In this document: piece by piece, positions 45,962-55,193 of the stretch | How the letters are laid out: every line of letters starts with the position of its first letter | Numbering within the stretch: position 1 is the first letter of the stretch | Assembly: GCF_050262165.1 (NCBI RefSeq) | Contig: NZ_CP189844.1 | DNA from: Parvimonas sp015257355 | Lineage (GTDB): Bacteria; Bacillota; Clostridia; Tissierellales; Peptoniphilaceae | Direction: 5' to 3' (one strand) | Length of the DNA: 64,000 nt | Position numbers and translations under genes: made by a program | Notes under the pieces: model-generated | The model's input: only the letters and a program-made list of their open reading frames with translations | What the model was told of the DNA's origin: nothing | Databases searched by the model: none

Positions 45962-46875
45962 AATAGCTCCTCACTAAATTCCAATCCTGTTTTGAATAGA
46001 ATACTAAAGAAATATTCATCTGGTAAAACTCTAAACTGTAATTTTTCATTAGTTATTGGATGTAAAAACTCAAGATAATAAGAGTGTAACATCTGTCCTT
46101 TAGCTTTTATCTTTTCATTTTTATTTCCATATGTGTCATCACCTACAATAGGATGATTTATACTGCTAAAATGAACTCTAATTTGATGAGTTCTACCTGT
46201 ATGAAGAGTTACATCAACTAAAGAATACTTTAAATTTGAGGTTAAAATATTATATTCTGTAAGTGCTTCTTTTCCAGACTTACTTTTAACACTCATTTTT
46301 TTTCTGTCTTTTTCATCCCTACCAATAGGCTTATCTATGAAACCAGATTCTTTCGAAAAACTACCATTACAAATCGCTAAATATTTTTTACTTATTTCTC
46401 TTTTAGAAAACATATCAATCAATTTTAAATGTGTTTCATCATCCTTTGCACATATAATAAGTCCTGTTGTATCTTTATCAAGTCTATGAACTATCCCAGG
46501 TCTTTCAGAATTAATCATTGATAATTTACAATGGTTTAAAAGTGCATTTACTAAAGTATGCTCTTCATTTCCTGCAGCGGGATGAACAACCATATTTCTA
46601 GGCTTATTTATTATTATAATAAAATCATCTTCATATATAATATCCAAGTCTATTTCTTCAGCAACTAATTTAGTTTCTTTTTTTTCAGGAATTGAGACTG
46701 AAATTTCATCCCCAATATCCAAAATAACATTAGGTTTTATATTCTTTCCATTTACAAAAACAAATTTCTCTTTTATCAATTTTTGAATTGAAGTTCTAGA
46801 TAAATTAGAAATTTTTTCCGATAAAAAAACATCACATCTGACTTTCTTATCACAAATATAATTCAATTCTGTCAA
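45943..46875 (-). CDS. rluD: RluD-family 23S rRNA pseudouridine synthase
   Basis: A 310-residue pseudouridine synthase with an N-terminal S4 RNA-binding domain (RCDVFLSEKISNLSRTSIQKLI) and a catalytic domain holding GIVHRLDKDTTGL (Asp about residue 137). The substrate-specific member cannot be separated by eye from RluC-like paralogues; neighbours lspA and ylmH match the usual RluD (YlyB) context in Firmicutes. It follows ung by 3 bases. Confidence 0.92.
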   Translation of the reverse strand: MTELNYICDKKVRCDVFLSEKISNLSRTSIQKLIKEKFVFVNGKNIKPNVILDIGDEISVSIPEKKETKLVAEEIDLDIIYEDDFIIIINKPRNMVVHPAAGNEEHTLVNALLNHCKLSMINSERPGIVHRLDKDTTGLIICAKDDETHLKLIDMFSKREISKKYLAICNGSFSKESGFIDKPIGRDEKDRKKMSVKSKSGKEALTEYNILTSNLKYSLVDVTLHTGRTHQIRVHFSSINHPIVGDDTYGNKNEKIKAKGQMLHSYYLEFLHPITNEKLQFRVLPDEYFFSILFKTGLEFSEELLCKAKD

Positions 46876-46878
46876 AAA

Positions 46879-47544
46879 TTACACTCTCCAATCTATTGGT
46901 TTAACTCCTCTACTAATCAAAAAATCATTCGCTTTAGAAAATGGCTTGCTTCCAAAAAATCCTCGATGAGCAGAAAAAGGAGACGGATGCGGACTTGTAA
47001 TAATAAAGTTATTTTCATTACTTTTTATTAAACTGCTTTTTGATATAGCAAAACTTCCCCATAATATAAATACTTTTGGATAATCAAAATTTGAAATTAT
47101 CTCAATAACTCTATCGGTAAAAATTTGCCAACCAATATCCTTATGAGAATTAGGTTTTGCTTGTTCTACAGTGAGTGTAGCATTTAAAAGAAAAACACCT
47201 TGTTCTACCCAAGCAGTTAAATCTCCATGCTTTGCTGGAATAATACCTAAATCTGAATTTAATTCAATGTAAATATTCCTAAGTGAAGGTGGAATTTTTT
47301 CTCCTTTATTTACAGAAAAGCTCATTCCATTTGCTTGATTTAAACCATGATAAGGATCTTGTCCTAAAATAATAACTTTAACGTCTTTAGGTGCTATTTT
47401 ATCAAAAATTGTAAAAACAGCTTCATTAGGTGGAAAAATAGTTTTATGTTTATATTCTTCATCTAAAAATTTTTTCATTCTAATGAAATAATCTTTATTA
47501 AATTCATCTTTTAAATATTCGTTCCAAGCAGTATAATTTGACAT
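46879..47544 (-). CDS. ung: uracil-DNA glycosylase, family 1
   Basis: A 221-residue base-excision repair enzyme that removes uracil from DNA. The water-activating GQDPYHG (Asp about residue 62), LLNATLTVEQ, and the DNA-intercalation loop HPSPFSAHRGFFG are all present. Length normal. It lies between lspA (2 bases) and rluD (3 bases). Confidence 0.97.
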   Translation of the reverse strand: MSNYTAWNEYLKDEFNKDYFIRMKKFLDEEYKHKTIFPPNEAVFTIFDKIAPKDVKVIILGQDPYHGLNQANGMSFSVNKGEKIPPSLRNIYIELNSDLGIIPAKHGDLTAWVEQGVFLLNATLTVEQAKPNSHKDIGWQIFTDRVIEIISNFDYPKVFILWGSFAISKSSLIKSNENNFIITSPHPSPFSAHRGFFGSKPFSKANDFLISRGVKPIDWRV

Positions 47545-47546
47545 TT

Positions 47547-47999
47547 TTAGTTCTCCTTCTTAGTAAACGAAACTACTATTAGTAGAAAACAAGCTACACA
47601 TATATAAATATCTGCAAAATTAAAAACTGGAAAATCATATAGTCCACCAAATTTTGTGTGTATAAAATCTACAACAAATGAATATCTAATTCTATCAATA
47701 CAATTTCCTAATGCACCACAAGCTATTAAAGTATATAATATTTGCTCTACTTTTGAGATTTTATCCTTATTTTTATAAATATAAAGCAAAATTCCAAAAA
47801 ATGCTACTAAAGAAATTATAATAAATAAGAATTTATATCCTCTAAAACTACCAAAAGCTACTCCAGTATTCTCTACATAAGTAAATTCTAACCAATTCTT
47901 AATTATTACTACTGAATCTACACCTTTTAATTTTGTTATTGTAATGTATTTTGTAAACTGATCTAAAACTAGACCAATAATTAAAATTGCATAAATCAT
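47547..47999 (-). CDS. lspA: prolipoprotein signal peptidase II
   Basis: A 150-residue membrane aspartyl protease with four transmembrane helices that trims lipoprotein signal peptides after lipidation. Catalytic aspartates are in GNCIDRIRYSFVVDF and in FNFADIYI. It would process the lipoproteins encoded elsewhere in this window. The start overlaps the ylmH stop by four bases (ATGA). Confidence 0.96.
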   Translation of the reverse strand: MIYAILIIGLVLDQFTKYITITKLKGVDSVVIIKNWLEFTYVENTGVAFGSFRGYKFLFIIISLVAFFGILLYIYKNKDKISKVEQILYTLIACGALGNCIDRIRYSFVVDFIHTKFGGLYDFPVFNFADIYICVACFLLIVVSFTKKEN

Positions 48000-48775
48000 A
48001 TAGAATACCTCTTAATGTTGACCACATATTTATTCTTTTTTGTTAAACCACCAAGACTATCAACTTTAAACTTACCTTCTTTTCTGATGGAAATAATATC
48101 ATTCTCATTTATCTTCTTGTCAAAGTCTTTGCATTCATCGTAATTCAAATTAACATTACCAGACTTTATAAATTTTTGAGCAATTTCTCTTGAAGTTCTT
48201 GCAAGTTCTTTTACAAAACAATCTAATCTTAAACTAGAAACAATTATTCTTTCATCTTCAAATTTTCTAAAATTTGAAGGAATAAAATTCTCATTTAAAA
48301 TCTCTAATTTTAAATCTTGTCCTGCAAATCTTAAGCCATTAGAAAACAAAAAGGTTCCTATTGGTTTTAAACAGTAAACATACCAACAGTCGTCAACTTT
48401 TATAATTTCTCCGACTTTTTCACGATTTATCCCCAAGTGTGTAATACTTCCTAAAATATTTCTATGTTCAATACCAGAAATATCTTTAAATCTTAAAGTT
48501 TCTAAATACTCACTTAAAGAATAATTATATCTATAAAAAATCAAAAACTTTCTCTCATAATCATCATCAGAAAATATTATATCAAAATCTAAATCAATAT
48601 TTGCCAAAATTCTCTTAACATATTTAAACTCCAAAGGAGTAAAAAAATTAGAGACAAAAATATCTTTATAATTTTTTTCCATAGAAACAAGACCATCTAA
48701 AAATTTATTGATGGTCTTTTTTACTTCTATATTATTAATATTATCTAAGATTTTTAATTTATCAAATGACTTCAT
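47996..48775 (-). CDS. ylmH: S4-domain RNA-binding protein YlmH
   Basis: A 259-residue protein of the division-cluster YlmH family. An N-terminal domain of about 170 residues is followed by a C-terminal S4 RNA-binding domain (LRLDCFVKELARTSREIAQKFI, about 185-206). YlmH has been linked to the ribosome quality-control pathway in Firmicutes as well as to cell-division clusters. It follows sepF by four bases, the conserved order. Confidence 0.92.
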   Translation of the reverse strand: MKSFDKLKILDNINNIEVKKTINKFLDGLVSMEKNYKDIFVSNFFTPLEFKYVKRILANIDLDFDIIFSDDDYERKFLIFYRYNYSLSEYLETLRFKDISGIEHRNILGSITHLGINREKVGEIIKVDDCWYVYCLKPIGTFLFSNGLRFAGQDLKLEILNENFIPSNFRKFEDERIIVSSLRLDCFVKELARTSREIAQKFIKSGNVNLNYDECKDFDKKINENDIISIRKEGKFKVDSLGGLTKKNKYVVNIKRYSI

Positions 48776-48779
48776 TTAA

Positions 48780-49250
48780 TTATAATTGATAAAATCCATT
48801 ATTTTCAATTTGATCTTTAACTTTTCCGTCAATATCAATTCCCTTAGGAGCTAAGATGAAAATATCTTTAGTAACCTTTTGGATTTTTCCGGATAGAGAA
48901 TAAATACCTCCACTAACGAAATCAAAAATTTGTCTTTTCTTATCAACTTCTAACATTTCTAAATTAAGAACTACAACCTTACCTTTTAAAACATCATCTA
49001 AAACTTGAGTTCCATCATCAAAAGTAATAGGTTCTCTAATAGAAATTAAAAATCTACTAATATTTGGCATTGTAACAATATTTGATTTTTCCTTTTCTAA
49101 AGCTATTTTGCTTCCAGCGCTTCTTGCATAACTTTCTCCTACTGATTTAGGTTGTTTTTCTACAATAGCCTCTTCTTCATAATCATCATATTCATCATCC
49201 AAGTCATCACTTCCAACAAATTTTTTAATTTTGTCCATAAACCCTGCCAT
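48780..49250 (-). CDS. sepF: cell division protein SepF
   Basis: A 156-residue protein that tethers and bundles FtsZ at the division site. It has an N-terminal amphipathic membrane-binding helix (MAGFMDKIKKFVG), an acidic linker, and a C-terminal SepF domain with VVLNLEMLEVDKKRQIFDFVSG. The start at 49250 follows GAGGAGG, inside a longer open frame. Neighbours yggS and ylmH match the standard division cluster, but ftsZ itself is not nearby. Confidence 0.95.
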   Translation of the reverse strand: MAGFMDKIKKFVGSDDLDDEYDDYEEEAIVEKQPKSVGESYARSAGSKIALEKEKSNIVTMPNISRFLISIREPITFDDGTQVLDDVLKGKVVVLNLEMLEVDKKRQIFDFVSGGIYSLSGKIQKVTKDIFILAPKGIDIDGKVKDQIENNGFYQL

Positions 49251-49338
49251 AATATTCCTCCTCATATTTTTATTATTTTTTATAACAAATGAAAATTCAA
49301 AAATTTTCTAATTATAATCCTTTTATATACTTTCATAG

Positions 49339-50034
49339 TTATGAAAGTACTCTATAATCTCTTTTTCCAAATATTGAAGTTCCAATTCTAATTAGATTTG
49401 CACCTTCTTCTATAGCAATGATAAAATCATTACTCATTCCCATAGATAATATTTTCATATCGATATTTTTTAATCCAAGACTTGAAATCTCATCAAATAA
49501 AGATTTCATCTTTTTAAAATAAATTCTAGTATCTTCAACATTTTCTCTATATGGAGCAACTGTCATAAGACCTTCGATTAAAACATTATCTCTTTTTGAA
49601 ACTTCTTTAATAAAATCTATTACTTCTTCCTCAAAAAGTCCAGATTTACTATCTTCTTTCCCAATATTCACTTCAACTAAACATCTAACTTTAATTTTTT
49701 TATTTTTAGCTTCAGTTTCTAGCTTATCTAAAAGTGATATTCTATCTAAAGAATGTATTAATTCAACTTTATCAATAATTGATTTTACCTTATTTGTTTG
49801 AAGATGTCCAATCATATGAAATTTTACTTTTCCTTCAAAAAAATCATATTTTTTAAAAATCTCCTGAACTTTATTTTCTCCAAATGTATTAAATCCTAAT
49901 TCTATTGCCTCTTGAATTTTTTCTACATCTACCGTCTTAGAAACAGGTAACAAAAATATTTCATCTCTATCTCTATTTGAATTATTACAAGCTAGAGCTA
50001 TATTATTTTTTATTAAATCAATATTTTCTTTCAT
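49339..50034 (-). CDS. PLP homeostasis protein (YggS/PLPBP family)
   Basis: A 231-residue fold-type III TIM-barrel protein that binds pyridoxal phosphate but has no known catalysis; it balances PLP and amino acids. The PLP lysine is in LLPVSKTV (about residue 33), with NTFGENKVQE, HMIGHLQTNK and the phosphate-binding RIGTSIFG end. Located between the HlyD-like gene (1-base overlap) and sepF, as in many Firmicutes. A weak 8-bp hairpin overlaps its stop. Confidence 0.95.
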   Translation of the reverse strand: MKENIDLIKNNIALACNNSNRDRDEIFLLPVSKTVDVEKIQEAIELGFNTFGENKVQEIFKKYDFFEGKVKFHMIGHLQTNKVKSIIDKVELIHSLDRISLLDKLETEAKNKKIKVRCLVEVNIGKEDSKSGLFEEEVIDFIKEVSKRDNVLIEGLMTVAPYRENVEDTRIYFKKMKSLFDEISSLGLKNIDMKILSMGMSNDFIIAIEEGANLIRIGTSIFGKRDYRVLS

Positions 50035-51170
50035 TACTTTGAAATTGCACCTTCTTTAACTTTACTAGCATCTTTTAAAATGTTAGAAAAAATTCCTACA
50101 GAACTATTTCTAGAATCTATATATACTTTAGAATTAATCTTATCAATAAAATTAACTTTAACTTTTGCTCTACTAATGTTGTCAAAAGAATCTACTACTA
50201 AAACATAATCTTCACCATCTACTGTAGATAATGCTGTTAAAGGTAATTCAAAAGAGTTAGAAACCGTCTGAATAACATTTAAATCAATAAATCTTTTATC
50301 TGCAATTTCATTAAAAGCAGAAGAAAATTGACCAATAATTAAATCATATTCTGAACCTTTTTTGAATTTTTTAACTATACCCGTAGCTACTGAATCTCCA
50401 ATTTTAACTTTAATACTCTTATTTTCTTCTAAATTTTCAAATGCACCAGCTTTAACTCTTATACACAAATAATATTTTAAATTATCAACAATTTTAATAC
50501 CATCAATACTAGAGATATTATTTGAACTATCAAAGTTAAAATCTTTTTCATCAATAGAATCAATAACAGAAAAGTCATATACATTCTCAAGACCGTCAAT
50601 TTTATTTAATACAACTCCAGAATTCTTTGAAATAATTTTACCAGAGTTAATTGTATCGTTTAATAATGAATATCTGAAAAGTTTATCTGAGCTATATTTT
50701 TTACCAAAAGCATTTTTGTTCTGATCACTTGATAAAATTTCAAAAGTTTTGGAAAAGTTCTTTTCTCTCACAAAGTTTAAAATATTTTCTATATCAATAC
50801 CTTCAACTTTAGAATCTTTATTCTCTTCTTGTGCTTTTAAAACTTCAACCTTTTCTGCTAAATAATCTTTTAAATTTTGGTCAATTTGATTTACATCAAC
50901 TTCACCAATTTCTTTTTCTACTGCAACTTTTGAATTATCAGTTTCAATACTGCTTTTTCCAATAAAATATAGGTACTCATCTTTTATAACTAATGCTTTA
51001 GAAGATAAGTTTATGTCGTAACTTTTTGGATTTTCTAAAGCTATGATATCTTTATTTAAGTTTTTACTAAAAAATATATTTTTAATTAAAAATAAACTTA
51101 CAAATAAAAATAAAATTACTAAACCTATATTTTCTCTAGCATTAGGTAACAATTTTTTACGTTTTTTCAT
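50034..51170 (-). CDS. HlyD-like membrane-anchored protein of the division cluster
   Basis: A 378-residue protein with one N-terminal transmembrane helix (about residues 15-32) and a large outside domain. The C-terminal part, with DSVATGIVKKF and VNFIDKINSKVYIDS, resembles the beta-barrel of membrane-fusion (HlyD) adaptors; the middle is Lys/Glu-rich. No transporter partner is adjacent. Similar proteins often sit beside sepF in Clostridia-type genomes, which suggests an envelope or division role, but function is unknown. It follows purA by 26 bases. Confidence 0.7.
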   Translation of the reverse strand: MKKRKKLLPNARENIGLVILFLFVSLFLIKNIFFSKNLNKDIIALENPKSYDINLSSKALVIKDEYLYFIGKSSIETDNSKVAVEKEIGEVDVNQIDQNLKDYLAEKVEVLKAQEENKDSKVEGIDIENILNFVREKNFSKTFEILSSDQNKNAFGKKYSSDKLFRYSLLNDTINSGKIISKNSGVVLNKIDGLENVYDFSVIDSIDEKDFNFDSSNNISSIDGIKIVDNLKYYLCIRVKAGAFENLEENKSIKVKIGDSVATGIVKKFKKGSEYDLIIGQFSSAFNEIADKRFIDLNVIQTVSNSFELPLTALSTVDGEDYVLVVDSFDNISRAKVKVNFIDKINSKVYIDSRNSSVGIFSNILKDASKVKEGAISK

Positions 51171-51196
51171 ATAATACCCATTAGTCTTAATTTAAA

Positions 51197-52480
51197 TTAA
51201 AGACTACTATTCTTATAAATTATATCTTCTCTCTTTGGACCATTAGAAATCATTTTAATAGGAACTTCCAATTCTTTTTCGATAAATTCTATATATTCTC
51301 TACATTCAACTGGTAGTTCATCATAATTTTTAATTCCTCTTATATCTCTATTCCATCCCTTTAAGACTTTCCAAACTGGTTTAGCCTTTTCAAGTTTATC
51401 GGATGTTGGAAAATCTCTAGTTACTTCACAATCAATTTCATATCCGATACAAATAGGAATTTCTTCTAAATATCCTAAAGCGTCAATAACTGTTAATACA
51501 GCTTCTGTACTTCCTTGTACTCTACAACCATATCTTGAAGCAACTGCATCAAAATATCCAACACGTCTTGGTCTTCCAGTTGTAGCACCATATTCACCTT
51601 TATCTCCACCACGTTTTCTTAATTCTTCTGCTTCTTCTCCGAAAATTTCACTTACAAATGCACCAGCACCAACTGCACTTGAATATGCCTTAACAACAGT
51701 AACAATATCAGTAATTTCATAAGGTGGAATTCCAGCTCCAATAGATCCATATCCAGCTAATGTTGATGAAGAAGTTACCATTGGATAAATACCATGATCA
51801 GTATCCTTTAAAGATCCAAGTTGTCCTTCAAGCAAAATTTTCTTGCCATATTTAATGGCATCATTTAAGTATTTTGATACATCACAAACATATGGTTTAA
51901 TTGCATCTCTCCATACTAACATATGGTCATATAATTCTTTTGCATCAATTTTTTCTTTTTTATATAAATTTTCTAAAATTACATTTTTTAGTTCAACAAC
52001 TCTTTGAACTTTTTCAAATAAATTATCATCAAAAAGTTCATTTACTTGAAAACCAATTTTAGCATATTTATCTGAATAACATGGTGCAATTCCCGATTTA
52101 GTTGACCCAAAAGAATTTTTACCAAGTCTTTCTTCTTCATATGCATCAAAATCAATATGATAAGGCATTACAAGTTGTGCTCTGTCTGATACTAAAATAT
52201 TAAGATCTGGAACATTTTTTTCCTTTAAATACTCAATTTCTTTAAGTAAATAAGGAATATTTAATGCTACACCATTTCCTATTACAGATGTTGTATGTTT
52301 ATAAAAAACACCTGATGGTAATAAATGTAGGGCGAATCTTCCATACTCATTAATAATAGTATGTCCCGCATTGGAACCGCCTTGAAATCTAACAATAATA
52401 TCAGCATTTTCTGCTAACATATCTGTTATTTTCCCTTTTCCTTCATCTCCCCAGTTTGCTCCTACTACTGCTTTAACCAT
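51197..52480 (-). CDS. purA: adenylosuccinate synthetase
   Basis: A 427-residue GTP-dependent enzyme that converts IMP to adenylosuccinate on the way to AMP. The N-terminal GANWGDEGKGKITD motif (residues 7-20), with the catalytic Asp and P-loop, and the later ARYGCRVQGSTE and TTGRPRR regions are typical. It is full length. Encoded between the PAP2 gene (14 bases) and the HlyD-like gene. Confidence 0.97.
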   Translation of the reverse strand: MVKAVVGANWGDEGKGKITDMLAENADIIVRFQGGSNAGHTIINEYGRFALHLLPSGVFYKHTTSVIGNGVALNIPYLLKEIEYLKEKNVPDLNILVSDRAQLVMPYHIDFDAYEEERLGKNSFGSTKSGIAPCYSDKYAKIGFQVNELFDDNLFEKVQRVVELKNVILENLYKKEKIDAKELYDHMLVWRDAIKPYVCDVSKYLNDAIKYGKKILLEGQLGSLKDTDHGIYPMVTSSSTLAGYGSIGAGIPPYEITDIVTVVKAYSSAVGAGAFVSEIFGEEAEELRKRGGDKGEYGATTGRPRRVGYFDAVASRYGCRVQGSTEAVLTVIDALGYLEEIPICIGYEIDCEVTRDFPTSDKLEKAKPVWKVLKGWNRDIRGIKNYDELPVECREYIEFIEKELEVPIKMISNGPKREDIIYKNSSL

Positions 52481-52494
52481 AATTCCTCCTCATA

Positions 52495-53106
52495 TTAAAA
52501 CAAAAATTTATAATAAAAACCAATATTATACAAATAAATAGTCCAGCTAAAAAATACAAGTCCTAATAAGGAACCGAATATAACATCTGAAAACCAATGA
52601 ACTCCTACAACAATTCTACTTATTGCAATACTAAGTCCAAACAAAATACCTAAAGACATCCAAATTGGAAAAGAACTATGACCATTAAATAATACATACA
52701 TAACAGTCGGATAAAAACTTAAACCAATACAAGAGTGTCCACTTGGGAAACTATATCCCCAGTATTTAATATCAGAATGTGATACTGGACGTTCTCTCCT
52801 AAATAAAAATTTAAAAGAGTTTAAAAATATCATATTAAATAGTGACGAATTTAAAATAGCACTAGCTAACACATAGTTTTTTTCTGAAACAGAATAAAAG
52901 AAGATTGGAAAAATAATAATCAATGATGTAACAACATCGCCCATTGAAGTAATATGTTTCATTGAAGATTTCAAAAATCTTAAATTATTATTTTGAAAAA
53001 AGTTTTTTAACTTTAAGTCTATTAAAAAATTCTGTTTCTTTAATTTATTTCCTACTATTGAAGTAAAAATAAATACTACAACAGTAAAGATAATTAAATA
53101 TACCAT
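52495..53106 (-). CDS. PAP2-family phosphatase (second of a tandem pair)
   Basis: A 203-residue membrane phosphatase with about five or six transmembrane helices. The tripartite PAP2 signature is present: FRRERPVS, YSFPSGHSCIG and SRIVVGVHWFSDV. Family members dephosphorylate undecaprenyl pyrophosphate, phosphatidic acid or similar lipids. The start at 53106 follows GGAGGG and overlaps the stop of the neighbouring PAP2 gene by one base (TAATG). The two are similar enough to look like an old duplication. Confidence 0.9.
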   Translation of the reverse strand: MVYLIIFTVVVFIFTSIVGNKLKKQNFLIDLKLKNFFQNNNLRFLKSSMKHITSMGDVVTSLIIIFPIFFYSVSEKNYVLASAILNSSLFNMIFLNSFKFLFRRERPVSHSDIKYWGYSFPSGHSCIGLSFYPTVMYVLFNGHSSFPIWMSLGILFGLSIAISRIVVGVHWFSDVIFGSLLGLVFFSWTIYLYNIGFYYKFLF

Positions 53107-53735
53107 TAATCCCTCCAAAAATTAAGATATATCTCTTTAGATAATCTATAAGATAAATATCCTAATGTAAGTCCTACAATAACATCAGTTGGCCAATGAA
53201 CACCTAAAATAACTCTACTTAAAGCGATCATTATTATTAGAACATATATAAATATATCTAAATACCTGTTCTTTTTCTTTCGATTTAATAAAAATCTAAA
53301 AGTTAAATAAAAAGCTGATATATTCATTGAATGTCCACTTGGATAACTATATCCTGCAACATTAATTATAAAAAACTCAATAGGTCTTTTTCTTAAAACT
53401 ATATGCTTAATCAATTCATTTAAAATATAAGTTATTAATAATGAACAGACTAAAAATATAAAGTCTTTCTTTAAATCATTAAAATAAAAATATATTCCCA
53501 TTGGAATTAATAATATAAAGCAACCTATCCCACTTCCCAATGATGTTATAAACTTTATAAAATTTAGGAGAATAGTATTCTTAGTAAAAATATTATTACT
53601 TTGAACAAAACTCATTAGTTTATAATCAAAACTATCAGTAAGTTTTACACTTTTTAAATAAAAACCAAATAAAACGCTACAAAGTACAACTATAGAAAAT
53701 AAAATAATCAATTGTCTTAATTTTAATTTTTCCAT
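53106..53735 (-). CDS. PAP2-family phosphatase (first of a tandem pair)
   Basis: A 209-residue membrane phosphatase with the PAP2 motifs KRPIEF (weaker first motif), YSYPSGHSMN and SRVILGVHWPTDV. Five or more hydrophobic helices. An undecaprenyl-pyrophosphate or phosphatidylglycerophosphate role is plausible but not determinable. It heads the tight gene run that continues through purA, sepF, lspA and tdk. Confidence 0.9.
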   Translation of the reverse strand: MEKLKLRQLIILFSIVVLCSVLFGFYLKSVKLTDSFDYKLMSFVQSNNIFTKNTILLNFIKFITSLGSGIGCFILLIPMGIYFYFNDLKKDFIFLVCSLLITYILNELIKHIVLRKRPIEFFIINVAGYSYPSGHSMNISAFYLTFRFLLNRKKKNRYLDIFIYVLIIMIALSRVILGVHWPTDVIVGLTLGYLSYRLSKEIYLNFWRD

Positions 53736-53805
53736 TTTTCCTCCTAAACAACAATTATTATACCATAAATTGAGTTATTAATCAAAGAAATAACATAGTT
53801 TTTAA

Positions 53806-53848
53806 CAAAAAAACTACCATTAAATTACAAAAATTTAACAGTAGTTTA
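53806..53848 (-). other. long interrupted inverted repeat upstream of the PAP2 genes
   Basis: AAACTACCATTAAATT and AATTTAACAGTAGTTT form a long stem broken by one mismatch, between the glutaredoxin terminator and the PAP2 promoter region. It may be a second terminator; no long T run follows on the minus strand beyond the stem itself. Confidence 0.45.
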
Positions 53849-53935
53849 AAATTATTATTAACAATATTATTTAATATCTATAAATGCTAAAAAAAGTAAA
53901 TATTTTTTATTTTTTTAATAGTTAATCATAAAAAA

Positions 53936-53959
53936 AGGTTCAGTTAAAAACTGAACCTC
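53936..53959 (-). terminator. intrinsic terminator after glutaredoxin
   Basis: AGGTTCAGTT / AACTGAACCT hairpin with a short A-rich loop and a T run on the minus strand, about 20 bases past the gene. Confidence 0.88.
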
Positions 53960-53977
53960 TTATTTATTATATTAATA

Positions 53978-54208
53978 TTATAATCCTAATGCTTTTGATA
54001 ATGCTGCTTTGTCAAAACCAACCATTTCAAAATCATCAACATAGATTACAGGAACACCCATATGTCCTTTTGCCATTAATTCTTTTCTAGCTTCTAAATC
54101 AGTTGAAACATTTTTTTCAACGTATTCAACATTATTTGCCTTTAAGAATTCTTTTGCTTGTTTACAATATGTACAAGACTCACTTGAATATACTACTACT
54201 TTTGCCAT
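53978..54208 (-). CDS. glutaredoxin-like thiol-disulfide protein
   Basis: A 76-residue thioredoxin-fold protein with the active site CTYC (about residues 12-15), the cis-proline in GVPVIYVDD, and the C-terminal glutaredoxin helix (FDKAALSKAL). It could be a NrdH-like or Uxx-type glutaredoxin that reduces ribonucleotide reductase or other targets; the nrdAB genes here lack an adjacent redoxin. Monocistronic with its own terminator. Confidence 0.92.
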   Translation of the reverse strand: MAKVVVYSSESCTYCKQAKEFLKANNVEYVEKNVSTDLEARKELMAKGHMGVPVIYVDDFEMVGFDKAALSKALGL

Positions 54209-54349
54209 TTTAGTTTCCCCCTAAAAAATTTTTTTGTAATTTTAAATATTTTCAATATTTATTTCAATAAATTTATACCCTATGATTTTTTATTTAAACA
54301 AAGCATAAATTATTTTTATACAAATCAAGTATAAATTTATCTTATTTAA

Positions 54350-55192
54350 TTATAAATTTTCATATTCTCTTGCAATATTTTTAAAATCTTCGAGTGATAG
54401 TTTTTCAGCTCTTGTTCTAGTATCAATGTTTAATTTATCTAAAACTTCAATAATCTTTTCTTTTTCAATACCAGATTTACAAAAAGAATTTAAAATAGTT
54501 TTTCTCCTATTTTCAAATCCATTTTTTATAAGTTTAAACATTGTTTTTTCATACTCAAATCTATCTTTTTTTAATTTCATATTTACAACAGCACTATCAA
54601 CATTAGGTGCTGGAACAAATACATTTCTTGAAACATTAAACGCAATATTTGCATCTGCATAATATTTTACAAACAAACTAATACTCGAATTATCTTTGCT
54701 AGTTTCATCAGCAACAAGTCTTTGAGCAACTTCTTTTTGAACCATAATAGTTATAGATTCTAAGTCTAAATCACTCTCAAGAAGCTTTGTTATAATAGGT
54801 GTAGTTACATAATAAGGTAAATTCGCCACAACTACAATTTTCTTTTGAGTAAATTTTTCTTCGATAAGTTTTTTAAGATCAATTTTTAGAGCATCTGATT
54901 GAACAAATTCAAAATTATCATAACCACTAAGTGTATAATCTAAAACTTCTTTTAATCTTGTATCAATTTCAATTGATACAACTTTTCCAGCTTTTTCAAG
55001 CAAAAACTTAGTAAGAACACCAAATCCAGGTCCAATTTCTATTACACCATAGTCCTTATCAATAGCTGAAACTTCTACAATCTTTTCCAAGATATTTCTA
55101 TCTGTCAAAAAGTTCTGTCCAAAATTTTTAGAAAAAGAAAATCCGAATTTATCACAAATTTCTTTTATTACTGATAATTTATATAAATCCAT
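54350..55192 (-). CDS. ksgA: 16S rRNA dimethyladenosine transferase
   Basis: A 280-residue SAM-dependent enzyme that dimethylates two adenines near the 3' end of 16S rRNA (A1518/A1519 in E. coli). GQNFLTD (residues 25-31), the SAM loop EIGPGFGVLT, and the catalytic NLPYYVTTP motif are present, with the C-terminal helical domain. It follows rnmV by one base, the conserved Firmicutes pairing, and is the last gene of the dnaJ-to-ksgA run. Confidence 0.97.
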   Translation of the reverse strand: MDLYKLSVIKEICDKFGFSFSKNFGQNFLTDRNILEKIVEVSAIDKDYGVIEIGPGFGVLTKFLLEKAGKVVSIEIDTRLKEVLDYTLSGYDNFEFVQSDALKIDLKKLIEEKFTQKKIVVVANLPYYVTTPIITKLLESDLDLESITIMVQKEVAQRLVADETSKDNSSISLFVKYYADANIAFNVSRNVFVPAPNVDSAVVNMKLKKDRFEYEKTMFKLIKNGFENRRKTILNSFCKSGIEKEKIIEVLDKLNIDTRTRAEKLSLEDFKNIAREYENL

Positions 55193-55193
55193 A

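Noticed and set aside
49327..49349. Terminator at the end of the yggS gene
   Set aside because: An 8-bp hairpin overlaps the stop codon but no T tract follows in the minus direction; it may be chance.
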